Of a DNA stretch of 18,220 nucleotides, positions 1-7,730 are shown piece after piece; position 1 is the first letter of the stretch; each line of letters begins with the position of its first letter. A program made the translations under genes and the position numbers. Under the pieces are notes generated by a model, which was not told the DNA's origin, made no database searches, and saw only the letters and a program-made list of their open reading frames with translations. Source of the stretch: Anaerorhabdus sp036637135 (GTDB lineage Bacteria > Bacillota_I > Bacilli_A > Erysipelotrichales > Erysipelotrichaceae); the NCBI RefSeq assembly GCF_036637135.1, contig NZ_JAVWNC010000045.1, positions 1-18,220 on the forward strand. Direction: 5' to 3'.

Positions 1-79
1 GATGCCCAGATTTTCCCGCTGTTACCATTTCGATGATACTTTTTCTTATGCCTTTGATTTTATCATTTAAATTATCCAT
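1..79 (-). CDS. Transketolase, N-terminal subunit type (partial, runs off left edge)
   Basis: Only the first 26 codons are in the window. They begin at an ATG (79-77) behind a good Shine-Dalgarno AAGGAGA and read MDNLNDKIKGIRKSIIEMVT followed by AGKSGH. The pattern of an IR..I near the start, a hydrophobic helix and then SGH (normally continuing PGG) is the thiamine-diphosphate-domain opening of transketolase. The short lead before it fits the split N-terminal subunit better than a full-length enzyme. Transketolase transfers two-carbon units between sugar phosphates in the non-oxidative pentose phosphate pathway. The gene diverges from the GGDEF gene. The identification rests on a short stretch, so other thiamine-diphosphate enzymes such as DXP synthase are not fully excluded. 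Confidence 0.72.
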   Translation of the reverse strand, partial: MDNLNDKIKGIRKSIIEMVTAGKSGH

Positions 80-186
80 AATTAGTCTCCTTATCTATCT
101 ATTTTATCACGGATTTCTATTTTTTAGCTAACAAGTGCTACTAAAATAAACTTTCTATCTTATAAATAAAACAATGGTATATTCAC

Positions 187-198
187 ACCAATTTTGGT
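187..198. repeat. Short perfect inverted repeat in the divergent promoter region
   Basis: ACCAATTTTGGT is a 12-bp palindrome about 30 bp upstream of the proposed -35 of the GGDEF gene. It could be an operator half or chance in AT-rich DNA. Nothing else in the gene-free stretch 80-302 stands out apart from the promoter below. I found no convincing promoter for the leftward transketolase. Confidence 0.3.
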
Positions 199-217
199 AG
201 AATGTGTTTAGAAATAT

Positions 218-246
218 TTGAAAAGAATAAATCTAATAATTATTTA
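218..246 (+). promoter_or_regulatory. Predicted sigma-A promoter of the GGDEF gene
   Basis: TTGAAA (218-223) and TATTTA (241-246) are separated by 17 bp. The predicted transcription start is near 253, which leaves a leader of about 50 nt before the ATG at 303. It also argues against the in-frame TTG at 252 as the start codon. The -10 is imperfect. Confidence 0.5.
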
Positions 247-302
247 ACCTATTGTTTTCTAAAGTCTGTGTTTTTCACTTAGTTGAAAAAGTTGGGGGCC
301 CT

Positions 303-2657
303 ATGAATTTAGAACAAAGAGCATTGGAATTTTTCGCGTATTTAGAAGAGAATTACTATTTAAAAAGAGATTTAAAAAGTGTTGAAAATTGTCTAAGTAA
401 TAATATTTCTTGGATAGGTACTGGAGTTAATGAAGTCTGCACAAACCTTGAAGAAGCTGGACAAGCACTAACTAATGAAGTTAAAGAATATGATGGAACC
501 TTTTCTATCTCCGATTCCGATATCAACTACATCGAACTCTCAGATAATTTATGCATAATTTTTGGCTCTATCATTGTTACGCCTCAATCTTTTGAATTGG
601 CTGAAGAGAATTTACGCTTTTCAATCATTTTAAAAGACATCGATGGCAAAATGACATTAGAGCATGTTCATTTTTCTCATCCTGATATCATGCAAGGAGA
701 AGATAATTATTTTACTCCCAAATCACGGATGAATACTCATTGCAATCTTCAAAATAAAGTAGACCAACGTAGACGTCAACTTGAAATTTTAACCAAAAAT
801 ATACCCGGTGGTGCACATCAATGCTTGGATGATGATGGGTTAACCTTGGTCGCTATGAGCGATGGTTTTTTAACAATGCTTGGATACACTCGCGAAGAAG
901 TTCAATCACTTTTCGATAATAAATTCATGAATTTGATTTACCCTGATGATAGAGCGAAAATCTTACGCGATATACAACAACAAGCGAATGATAAAGATGA
1001 ATTAGAACTCGAATATCGCCTTAATCATAAAAATGGTCAACCGATTTGGATTCTTGATAAATGTAGACGAGTTCATACAGATGGACAATCTAGTTTTTAT
1101 TGTATCCTTATCGAGAATACAGATAGAAAAAAGGAACAAGAAGAATTGCGACTATCGCTTGAAAGATATCAAGTCGTGATTAACCAAACAACTGATATTG
1201 TGTTTGAATGGGACGTTATCAATGATACTCTTAACTTTTCAAACAATTACTACAAGAAATTTGGTTATATAGCTCTTTCTAGTGATATTTCTCAAGTTCT
1301 AATGCTTTCTAATAACATTCATCCAGGTGATAAAAAGAACTTATCAACTATAATGAGGAAATGTATTGCAGGTGAGCCATTCGCTGAAACTGAATTGAGA
1401 ATCAAGAAAGAATCTGGACCATTCATTTGGTGTCGAGTACGTGTCACTACGCAATTCAATGACTATAAACAACCTGTAAAGGTAATTGGAATTATTGTGG
1501 ATATCAATGATGAGATAAGACAAAAACAGAAGCTTCTTGATCAAGCACAACGAGATCCACTTACAGGCTTATATAATAAATCTGCTATCTATTCTGTAAT
1601 AGACAGTTGTATTCGAGAAAACATTGACCACACAACTCAAGCTTTGATGATTTTAGACATCGACTACTTTAAGAGTATCAATGATCTTTATGGTCATTTA
1701 ACAGGTGATAAAGTTTTATCCGAAGTTGCAAAAGCTTTAAAGGATGCTACTCGTTCAACTGATTTTGTCGGTCGTATCGGGGGCGATGAATTTATTATCT
1801 TCTTACCCGAAGTTATTAACACAGCTGCCGTATTAAAGAAAGCAGATAATATATTGGATGCGATACGCTCTCTTCGTCCTTTTAAAGATGAAAGACACCT
1901 AACATGTAGTGTAGGAATCGCAATGAACGTTTCTCACGAGACTAGTTACTTTGATCTTTATCAAGCTGCAGACGAAGCTCTTTATATTAGAAAAAACAAC
2001 GGAAGAGATGGTTCAACACTTTTCGATAGCGAAATTCATTCAAATCTAAATAAAGTTTTAAACAACCATAGAAATAACGAACAAACTGATAATAACTACG
2101 CAAACAATTACGTTGTTGACCAAGGATTAGCTCAATACTGTTTTAGAACATTATTCGCCTCTGATAACTTCGAAAGTGACTTAACCAGTCTTCTTGAAAT
2201 TATCGGTCGATCATTTGATGTTAGTAGAACTTATGTATTTGAAAGCGATGAAGATTATAATCATGTCAATATGACTTATGAATGGTGTAATGATGGTATT
2301 GAACCTCAATTAGCCTTACTACAGGATTTCACATATGATGAAGACTTGGATGACTATCCAAGTAACTTTAACGAAGAAGGTATCTTTATTTGGTCAAAAA
2401 CAAATCCAATTAGTGAAAAATTACTAAAGGTACTAGAGGTACAAGGAATTAAATCTATGTTGCAATGTGGTGTTTATTACCAAGGTAATTTCCTTGGTGG
2501 CATTGGATTCGATGAATGTGTTCGTGAGGATCGTGAATGGTCTCCCGCACAAATCAGTAGTTTTAAATTAACCGCTAATGTTTTATCCACATTCATGATT
2601 CAGCATCGTATGCTTCAATATCTTTTAAAACTCACTGGAAACAAAGATTCAATTTAA
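303..2657 (+). CDS. Diguanylate cyclase with SnoaL-like, PAS, PAS, GGDEF and GAF domains
   Basis: A 784-residue protein predicted to make cyclic di-GMP from GTP. There is no signal peptide or membrane segment, so it should be cytosolic. Domains by eye: a SnoaL/NTF2-like N-terminal domain (about 1-140), PAS 1 (about 160-275), PAS 2 (about 285-405), GGDEF (about 415-575) and a GAF-like C-terminus (about 610-780). The catalytic signature GGDEF is intact at 493-497. An RxxD inhibitory site (R484-D487) sits exactly five residues before it, so feedback inhibition by the product is likely. No EAL or HD-GYP domain is present. I chose ATG 303, preceded by GGGGG, over TTG 252 because the predicted promoter would start transcription at about 253. 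The gene stands alone, ended by its own terminator. The ligands of the sensor domains cannot be read from sequence. Confidence 0.93.
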   Translation: MNLEQRALEFFAYLEENYYLKRDLKSVENCLSNNISWIGTGVNEVCTNLEEAGQALTNEVKEYDGTFSISDSDINYIELSDNLCIIFGSIIVTPQSFELAEENLRFSIILKDIDGKMTLEHVHFSHPDIMQGEDNYFTPKSRMNTHCNLQNKVDQRRRQLEILTKNIPGGAHQCLDDDGLTLVAMSDGFLTMLGYTREEVQSLFDNKFMNLIYPDDRAKILRDIQQQANDKDELELEYRLNHKNGQPIWILDKCRRVHTDGQSSFYCILIENTDRKKEQEELRLSLERYQVVINQTTDIVFEWDVINDTLNFSNNYYKKFGYIALSSDISQVLMLSNNIHPGDKKNLSTIMRKCIAGEPFAETELRIKKESGPFIWCRVRVTTQFNDYKQPVKVIGIIVDINDEIRQKQKLLDQAQRDPLTGLYNKSAIYSVIDSCIRENIDHTTQALMILDIDYFKSINDLYGHLTGDKVLSEVAKALKDATRSTDFVGRIGGDEFIIFLPEVINTAAVLKKADNILDAIRSLRPFKDERHLTCSVGIAMNVSHETSYFDLYQAADEALYIRKNNGRDGSTLFDSEIHSNLNKVLNNHRNNEQTDNNYANNYVVDQGLAQYCFRTLFASDNFESDLTSLLEIIGRSFDVSRTYVFESDEDYNHVNMTYEWCNDGIEPQLALLQDFTYDEDLDDYPSNFNEEGIFIWSKTNPISEKLLKVLEVQGIKSMLQCGVYYQGNFLGGIGFDECVREDREWSPAQISSFKLTANVLSTFMIQHRMLQYLLKLTGNKDSI

Positions 2658-2685
2658 AGCACCGGTTGTCCAACTGGTGTTTTTT
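2656..2685 (+). terminator. Intrinsic terminator after the diguanylate cyclase gene
   Basis: CACCGGTTG (2660-2668) pairs with CAACTGGTG (2671-2679), with one G-T wobble. The hairpin is GC-rich with a tiny loop and is followed by TTTTTT. It overlaps the stop codon on its left and touches the convergent UPF0303 stop on its right, so it may serve both strands, though the T-run is weaker on the minus strand. Confidence 0.85.
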
Positions 2686-3142
2686 AATCCAAAAATTCCT
2701 TTATAGTTTGAATAACCAAATCATGATCCTCATTTGGTTGTAACCCACTCACAGCTATTGCACCTATAAAACCTGCATTTTCCACATAGATTGGGAATCC
2801 ACCGTGTATTACTGCGTAGTCTTCAGCTCTAAGTCCATATTTACTTCCGATGAGTGATGAATCACCTTTCAACTTAAAATGAATAAATTTTGATGAATGG
2901 TGAAAATACATTACTGTATTAATTTTTCTTTTTAACCATTGATCATTGTCTGGAATACATTTATCTGAAGCAAAGTGAAATAATACTTTTCCATTCGCAA
3001 CAATTTCTACACAAACTTGTAGATCATTTTCAATGGCATAGTTCGCAATTCTTTGACCCATCATAAATGCTTTTTTAGCATTGAAACTTTTAAATTTGAA
3101 TTGGTTTTCTTCTTCTAAACTCAATATCATTTCTTCAGTCAT
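2684..3142 (-). CDS. UPF0303 / GlcG-HbpS superfamily protein
   Basis: A 152-residue soluble protein that resembles the UPF0303 family (YBR137W-like, in the wider GlcG/HbpS haem-degrading superfamily). The features I recognise are the early FKSFNAKKAFMMG segment, the central NTVMYFHHSS stretch and the glycine-rich IHGGFPIYVENAGFIGAIAVSGL core. Its length is usual for the family. Members have been linked to haem binding or hexamer formation, but no enzymatic role is settled, so I assign none. It is the last gene of the leftward cluster and its start overlaps the end of the HAD phosphatase by 8 bp, so the two are very likely co-translated. Family members often sit among sugar-metabolism genes, as here. 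Confidence 0.8.
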   Translation of the reverse strand: MTEEMILSLEEENQFKFKSFNAKKAFMMGQRIANYAIENDLQVCVEIVANGKVLFHFASDKCIPDNDQWLKRKINTVMYFHHSSKFIHFKLKGDSSLIGSKYGLRAEDYAVIHGGFPIYVENAGFIGAIAVSGLQPNEDHDLVIQTIKEFLD

Positions 3143-3917
3143 TGTTTTCTCCTTTTAATATTTTTTCTATCATTTTTCCAACACCATCATCTTCACAGTT
3201 TTCACAGATTGCAGTAGCACATCTCTTAATGTCATCTGATGCATTACCCATGACCATGTTGTGTCCTCCAAGTGCAAACATTGTTTGATCATTAACATCA
3301 TCACCAAACATATAACTATCTTTAATAGAAATATTATTTTTTAAACAATATAGTTTTATTGCATTCCCTTTATTCGCATTCTTGTGTGTTAATTCAAAAC
3401 CTTTGTTTGCATAAAATGCTTTTGTCATATCGAACTGATCTAATAGATTATTTATTTCTTGTTCATTGTTGTTATATAATCCTAAGATTTTATATATTTT
3501 TTGATTTTTAAATTGTTCAATTGAACAATGTTCTGTGTAATCAACATTCAAATCATTCGCTATTGGATAAACAAAATTTTTTATAATTTCTTTATTTGCA
3601 TAGATATGATTAATAGACTTAAATATTACACTTACATTGTTTTTATTTAATGAATTATAGAGTTGAATTAGAATTTCTTCACTAATTGGATATTCTATAA
3701 GATTGGGTGAATAAGCACCATTAAATCCAATTGCATCTATTTCTTTCCCTATTTTTTCCGTAAGATAATTCACGAATTGAATGGGTCTTCCACTCACAAG
3801 AACTACACGATATCCTTCATCTATAGCATGAATAAGTGCTTCACTATTTCTTGAAGAAATTGTTAAATTCTTTTGCATTAATGTTCCATCTAAGTCGATA
3901 AAGATTGCTTTTTCCAT
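3135..3917 (-). CDS. Cof-type HAD-IIB phosphatase
   Basis: A 260-residue cytosolic hydrolase, probably a phosphatase of sugar phosphates or other small metabolites. All four HAD motifs are visible: motif I DLDGT with nucleophile D8 and acid D10, motif II SGR at S42, motif III lysine K183 in NKGNA, and motif IV GDDVND (205-210). The long insert between motifs II and III is the type-C2 (IIB) cap that sets substrate choice, which cannot be read from sequence. The ATG at 3917 has an AAGGAGA ribosome site lying inside the end of the YitT gene. The two genes overlap by 28 bp, and the next gene overlaps this one by 8 bp. It may dephosphorylate an intermediate of the surrounding pathway. Confidence 0.92.
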   Translation of the reverse strand: MEKAIFIDLDGTLMQKNLTISSRNSEALIHAIDEGYRVVLVSGRPIQFVNYLTEKIGKEIDAIGFNGAYSPNLIEYPISEEILIQLYNSLNKNNVSVIFKSINHIYANKEIIKNFVYPIANDLNVDYTEHCSIEQFKNQKIYKILGLYNNNEQEINNLLDQFDMTKAFYANKGFELTHKNANKGNAIKLYCLKNNISIKDSYMFGDDVNDQTMFALGGHNMVMGNASDDIKRCATAICENCEDDGVGKMIEKILKGENND

Positions 3918-4495
3918 ATATCTAATCTCCTTGTTGTAAATTTAATCGTTTGCATAATTACAAACAATGCAAGCGCAGAACAAATTGACGTAATGAATTG
4001 TTTAGAAATTGCCCACGAAGATAACACAATAACCATATCCAATACAAATAGAATAGAAGCGAGGTCAACTTTTTTCAGTACTAATCTAATTAGCATCGCT
4101 AACACATCTGTGCCTCCTGTTGCACATTCTCGATGTATTGCTAAACCGATAGATACTCCAACTAATAAACCACCCAATATACTCGCAAGAATCATGGAAT
4201 TAGTTATGTGTATTTGTGGTATAAATCTTAAGAACAGCGGAACCATAATTGTTACATACAATGTCTTAACGCCAAATTTACCACCTAGAAACACTGTGCT
4301 GATAATCAACAGTGGAACTGAAATACAGAGTGATATAAGATCTACTGAAATATTGGTTATTGTACTGGCTGTAATCGCTAGCCCTGTAATTCCACCCGGA
4401 GTAAGTGCATATTCAGTGAAGAATAACCGTACTGCTAATGCCGTTAAAAAGGCTGATAATGTAAGCAAACTTACATCTAATATTCTTTCTTTCAT
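3890..4495 (-). CDS. YitT-family membrane protein lacking the DUF2179 domain
   Basis: A 201-residue integral membrane protein with about five or six hydrophobic segments. It matches the YitT/DUF161 membrane domain: an early FFTEYALTPGGITGLA region and a later RECATGGTDVLA segment, both with the glycine and threonine signature of the family. Standard YitT proteins are about 280 residues and end in a soluble DUF2179 domain. This one stops after the membrane part with RRLDIWKKQSLST, so it is the short form. The transported substrate is unknown for the family. An AGGAGG ribosome site (4499-4504) precedes ATG 4495 and directly abuts the T-tract of a terminator-like hairpin. Its position after the dehydrogenase and epimerase genes suggests uptake or efflux of a pathway compound, which is inference. 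Confidence 0.85.
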   Translation of the reverse strand: MKERILDVSLLTLSAFLTALAVRLFFTEYALTPGGITGLAITASTITNISVDLISLCISVPLLIISTVFLGGKFGVKTLYVTIMVPLFLRFIPQIHITNSMILASILGGLLVGVSIGLAIHRECATGGTDVLAMLIRLVLKKVDLASILFVLDMVIVLSSWAISKQFITSICSALALFVIMQTIKFTTRRLDIWKKQSLST

Positions 4496-4500
4496 AATCC

Positions 4501-4530
4501 TCCTAAAAAGAAAGTCTAGTTAAACTAGAC
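4501..4530 (-). terminator. Terminator-like hairpin between the epimerase-like and YitT genes
   Basis: GTCTAGT (4514-4520) and ACTAGAC (4524-4530) form a perfect 7-bp stem with a 3-nt loop. On the minus strand it is followed by TTTCTTTTT, which runs straight into the AGGAGG ribosome site of the YitT gene. It probably lowers transcription of the three downstream genes relative to the dehydrogenase and epimerase, rather than ending the operon. No promoter fits between it and the next ATG. Confidence 0.7.
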
Positions 4531-4536
4531 ATTTCG

Positions 4537-5253
4537 TTATTCTAAATTAAACTTCTTAGCTGCTTCATCAATTGCTGTACGACATTTTTTCATGCCAGCT
4601 TCGATTCCATCTGGATCTTTGAAAATTGCTGATGAAAGGACAATAACATCTGGATTACATTCAATTAGTTTTTCCATATTATCTGCTCTTAATCCACCAT
4701 CAATTGCAAGTTCACATTTTGGATTCTTTTCATCAATTAACTTACGTGCTCTTTTCACTAAATCAATTGCACTTTTTCTCCAACCCCAGTTATCTTTACC
4801 ATCTGTTTCATCTACACCATGAGTAACAATTTGAAGGCGATCAATATCATAAATTGATTCTTCAACAAAGCATAATGGCGTATAACATCCTACTGTTAAT
4901 CCAACTTTAAGTTTTCTTTCTCTACACCAGTTGATAATATAAGCAAGTTGAGCTCCAATAAAATGCTCAGCAGGTAGAATCAACATGTTTGCTCCTGCTT
5001 GATAAATTTGTTCAATAAACATTTCATCCATACTCACTGTATAAAAATGACATTCGATTGGTAAGTTTGTTTCTGGGCGAATACCTGCAATAATTTGGTG
5101 ACCTCCCATAAGTTTCATGTTTTGTAAATCATGCATGTCTGCTGCATCTGAATGGATATAATCAGCGCCCGCATCACTTGCTGCTTTTACTACATCGGCA
5201 ATTCTTCCGTAATTAACATGTGCTAATCCTGCTGAAATTTTAATATGTTTCAT
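4537..5253 (-). CDS. Divergent ribulose-phosphate 3-epimerase family protein
   Basis: A 238-residue TIM-barrel protein of the ribulose-phosphate 3-epimerase superfamily. The metal-binding residues line up with the family: H34 and D36 in IHSDAAD (normally HxDxMD), H69 in ECHF (normally HLM) and D185 in AIDGG (normally VDGG). D39 matches the second acidic residue of the first motif. Two features are unusual. The methionine of HxDxMDG is alanine and the glycine is lost. The phosphate-binding loop that normally reads NPGFGGQ is replaced by a longer stretch, HGVDETDGKDNWGWR (145-159). It may therefore epimerise or isomerise a different ketose phosphate, or an unphosphorylated sugar. It begins 11 bp after the alcohol dehydrogenase stop, behind a good AGGAGG-type site, so it is in the same operon. 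Confidence 0.8.
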   Translation of the reverse strand: MKHIKISAGLAHVNYGRIADVVKAASDAGADYIHSDAADMHDLQNMKLMGGHQIIAGIRPETNLPIECHFYTVSMDEMFIEQIYQAGANMLILPAEHFIGAQLAYIINWCRERKLKVGLTVGCYTPLCFVEESIYDIDRLQIVTHGVDETDGKDNWGWRKSAIDLVKRARKLIDEKNPKCELAIDGGLRADNMEKLIECNPDVIVLSSAIFKDPDGIEAGMKKCRTAIDEAAKKFNLE

Positions 5254-5264
5254 ATATTTTCCTC

Positions 5265-6431
5265 CTATAGTTTACATATTTCATTAACAATTTCTAAAAT
5301 TGTTTCTGTTTTTTCCATTGGCAAATGTTGCCAGATTTCACAGTTTTTAATTTTATCAATTGTACTTTGTTCTAAATCAAATTGACTTAGATTAAATTCT
5401 AAATAATTTTCTTTCTCAAACTTATTTAATACTTTATAAAAATCTTTGGCTGCTTCTGCATCATCCTTATCACAATATGATTCATCAAAGATTCGACAAA
5501 CCGTTGCGAACTTTGTTTGATACTTTTCATAAGTATGTTTTACAAATGTTGGATATATCATCGCTAGTGCTTGACCATGAGATAGCTTATTCACGTAACT
5601 CCCGATGATTTCAGAAAGCGGATGTGGAAGAGCTGCCCCATTATTTGCTAACGCTATACCTGCGTATGTATCTGCTAACATTAGTTTTTCACGATACTCA
5701 ATTTTATTTTCTATTAAAACATGTGGAAGATTTTGTACTATATTTTGAATAGCTTGTAAGGAGAAGTTTTCCGTTATTGGATTTCCATCATTCCTCAAAT
5801 AAGATTCAAATGCATGTGTGAACGCATCAAATGCAGTGGATACAGTAATGCTTCTTGGTAATGTCATGGTTAGCTCTGGATCAAGTATTGCAACTTCGAC
5901 AAAGTTATCTTGATGGAATACTGTAAGTTTCATTTTAGATTCATCATCAGTAATAACACTAGCTTGTGTACATTGCGATCCTGTTCCCGCTGTTGTTGAT
6001 ATCGCAATTACAGGAAGATCTGTTTTACTTATTTTCTCATATCTATTGGCAAAATTATCATATTTTTTAAACATTTCTTGCCAATCGATAATTTCACAAT
6101 CAATGCACAAACTAATCATTTTTGCAGTATCAATTGAAGAACCTCCACCCATAGCCACGATAACATCGACATTATTTTCCTTAGCTAATCGGAGTCCTTT
6201 ATCAACAGCGCTTGTTAATGGATTTGGTTCTATTTCTAAATAACAAGTTGTTATGATACCATTTTCATCCAAGTTGTTGATTACTTGATTAAACATGGGT
6301 TGTATTGCTTCATTCATTACTGGTCCTACTAACAATACCCTGTTTCCATATCTTTTTACTATGTTTGGTAAATGATTAACTTTCTTTGCACCAAATATTA
6401 ATTCAGTGGGTTGTTGATAATTAAATTTCAT
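5265..6431 (-). CDS. Iron-containing (group III) alcohol dehydrogenase
   Basis: A 388-residue cytosolic NAD(P)-dependent dehydrogenase. The N-terminal Rossmann-like domain has the GGGSSID signature (95-101) that binds the cofactor pyrophosphate, and the STTAGTGS stretch (145-152) follows. The all-helical domain supplies the metal ligands in the order known from FucO: D202 and H206 in FDAFTHAFESYL, H270 in LPHPLSE and H285 in LSHGQA. All four are present, so the protein should be active. Substrates of the family include short alcohols/aldehydes, lactaldehyde, 1,3-propanediol and sugar-derived polyols, and the sequence alone does not choose among them. This is the first gene of the leftward cluster, with a GGAGGG ribosome site and a predicted TATAAT promoter. 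A large inverted repeat lies about 70 bp upstream of the start of transcription. Confidence 0.93.
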   Translation of the reverse strand: MKFNYQQPTELIFGAKKVNHLPNIVKRYGNRVLLVGPVMNEAIQPMFNQVINNLDENGIITTCYLEIEPNPLTSAVDKGLRLAKENNVDVIVAMGGGSSIDTAKMISLCIDCEIIDWQEMFKKYDNFANRYEKISKTDLPVIAISTTAGTGSQCTQASVITDDESKMKLTVFHQDNFVEVAILDPELTMTLPRSITVSTAFDAFTHAFESYLRNDGNPITENFSLQAIQNIVQNLPHVLIENKIEYREKLMLADTYAGIALANNGAALPHPLSEIIGSYVNKLSHGQALAMIYPTFVKHTYEKYQTKFATVCRIFDESYCDKDDAEAAKDFYKVLNKFEKENYLEFNLSQFDLEQSTIDKIKNCEIWQHLPMEKTETILEIVNEICKL

Positions 6432-6451
6432 AGGCCCTCCTTCTTGTCTTT

Positions 6452-6482
6452 ATTATATCGTTTCTTACCTTTTTATCGTTTC
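6452..6482 (-). promoter_or_regulatory. Predicted promoter of the alcohol dehydrogenase operon
   Basis: On the minus strand a perfect TATAAT (6457-6452) lies about 20 bp before the ATG at 6431. The hexamer 17 bp upstream (near 6475-6480) has no good match to TTGACA, as expected for an activator-dependent promoter. The plus-strand 9-mer TATCGTTTC occurs twice here (6456-6464 and 6474-6482), spanning the -10 and -35 areas. Its meaning is unknown. Confidence 0.6.
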
Positions 6483-6501
6483 ATCTGTTTACCGAAAAGT
6501 T

Positions 6502-6537
6502 GTGGTAAAAATATACGAATTTGTATACTTTTGCCAC
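6502..6537. repeat. 36-bp near-perfect inverted repeat, predicted operator
   Basis: The arms are GTGGTAAAAATATACGAA (6502-6519) and its near-exact reverse complement (6520-6537, ending TTTTGCCAC). Fifteen of 18 positions pair exactly, and the three exceptions are transitions. It sits between two divergent genes, its centre 62.5 bp from the -10 box of the leftward alcohol dehydrogenase promoter. Its left core recurs at 11165-11186. It lies too far from any T-tract to be a terminator. The best explanation is a binding site for a dimeric regulator, probably the PRD-type protein encoded at 11229-12737. Confidence 0.75.
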
Positions 6538-6550
6538 TATATTATGGCAA
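6531..6550. promoter_or_regulatory. Second dyad over a possible rightward -10 box
   Basis: TTGCCA (6531-6536) and TGGCAA (6545-6550) form a perfect inverted repeat with an 8-bp spacer. The left arm overlaps the right arm of the 36-bp repeat. The spacer holds TATATT (6538-6543), and a TATTAT at 6540-6545 runs one base into the right arm. Either could be the -10 of the Gfo/Idh gene, although the -35 would be poor. A protein bound here would cover that promoter. The promoter assignment is weak; the dyad itself is plain. Confidence 0.45.
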
Positions 6551-6605
6551 GTTGCTATTAGGTAGATTCTTTAATATGTTTTACAATTATACTGAGGTGA
6601 AATCT

Positions 6606-7730
6606 ATGAAAACATATAATATAGGCGTTTCTGGTTACGGATTAATGGGTAAGGTACATAGTCAATGCTATTTATTACAACTAAGTAATTATCCCCAAGA
6701 TTTTTTAGTTAATCTTGCAAGTTTGAACACAAAGGAACTTACATCGGATAATCATTTATTTAAGACTCAAACTACTTCTTTTGATGAGTTTTTAGGTAAC
6801 AACTTAGATTTAGTTGATATTTGTACTCCCAATGCTACTCATTATAAACAGGTTCAACAAGCACTTCGCAAAAACTTAAATGTATATTGTGAAAAACCTC
6901 TTTGTTCAACAATTGAAGAATCTATTTCACTAGTTGAACAGGTTTCTAATTCTTCTGTGCTAAATCAAGTTGCACTTGTATATCGTTTCATTCCAGCTTT
7001 TTCAATTGTTCGTGATGTAATTGCATTAGGTCAAATTGGGACACCCTTGCATTTTTCATTTACACTAAGACACGCAAGTTATTTACATCGCCCAAAAAAT
7101 AATGAATGGCGCACAGATAAAACACAAAGTGGTGGCGGTGTCATTGTTGATTTAGGTATTCATGCATTTGATATTATTCGATTTATGCTAGGTGAATTCT
7201 CTACTATTTCAGTAAACTCACTTACCTATTCTCAAGATAATGAAACTGTAAATACCACCGCAAATAATGAATGTGATGATTATTCATCTTGTTATTGTAC
7301 GTTAATGAATCATATTTTTGGTACAATAGAATTATCAAAACTTTGCCAATCCACTCAACCTGAGTGGGTACTTGAAATCTTTGGAAGCAAAGGATCTATT
7401 TATGCAGATGCCAATGCATCAAACGAAATTCGTGTGACTAATTCTTCGAATAGCACAACAACAGTTCGTGATTTAACATTATCAACTTATTCAAAGAATC
7501 TTAAATCTTGGCTCAGTTCTTTCCCCGTGGCAAGAGAAGTCGCTCCACATATAGCATCTATTCGTTCTGTTCTATCTTCAATCCATCTTAACCAACGTTT
7601 TGATGGCGTTCCTACATTTTACGAAGCACTCGCATCACAGCTCATTATTGAAGCAGGGCTTAAATCAAGCAAAGCAAATGGCAATCCAATTCATATTCAA
7701 CAAATAGAAGAGGTCCTCGATGATAAATAA
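6606..7730 (+). CDS. Gfo/Idh/MocA-family NAD(P)-dependent oxidoreductase
   Basis: A 374-residue cytosolic oxidoreductase. The N-terminal Rossmann fold shows the dinucleotide loop GVSGYGLMG (7-15). The family-defining EKP motif follows at 96-98. The catalytic signature VDLGIHAFD places D182 and H186 where the proton-transfer pair is expected. Relatives oxidise or reduce sugars, inositols and sugar phosphates, and a few are glycosidases that work through a transient keto sugar. The ATG at 6606 is preceded by GAGGTG and gives the standard start just before the Rossmann strand. An in-frame extension back to 6411 would read through the operator and the divergent gene and is not credible. The end overlaps the M29 peptidase gene by 11 bp, so the two are translationally coupled. 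Control is probably through the 6502-6537 repeat. Confidence 0.92.
   Translation: MKTYNIGVSGYGLMGKVHSQCYLLQLSNYPQDFLVNLASLNTKELTSDNHLFKTQTTSFDEFLGNNLDLVDICTPNATHYKQVQQALRKNLNVYCEKPLCSTIEESISLVEQVSNSSVLNQVALVYRFIPAFSIVRDVIALGQIGTPLHFSFTLRHASYLHRPKNNEWRTDKTQSGGGVIVDLGIHAFDIIRFMLGEFSTISVNSLTYSQDNETVNTTANNECDDYSSCYCTLMNHIFGTIELSKLCQSTQPEWVLEIFGSKGSIYADANASNEIRVTNSSNSTTTVRDLTLSTYSKNLKSWLSSFPVAREVAPHIASIRSVLSSIHLNQRFDGVPTFYEALASQLIIEAGLKSSKANGNPIHIQQIEEVLDDK

Noticed and set aside
252..302. TTG start giving 17 extra residues for the diguanylate cyclase
   Set aside because: The predicted transcription start is near 253, so the codon would not have a leader or ribosome site. The SnoaL-like domain begins naturally after ATG 303.
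3993..4523. 176-codon open frame on the plus strand
   Set aside because: It is antisense to the well-supported YitT gene, is rich in residues typical of a reverse-frame shadow, and resembles no family.
6411..6605. Upstream extension of the Gfo/Idh gene
   Set aside because: It would translate through the inverted repeat and into the opposite alcohol dehydrogenase gene. The GAGGTG-preceded ATG at 6606 gives the family-typical start.
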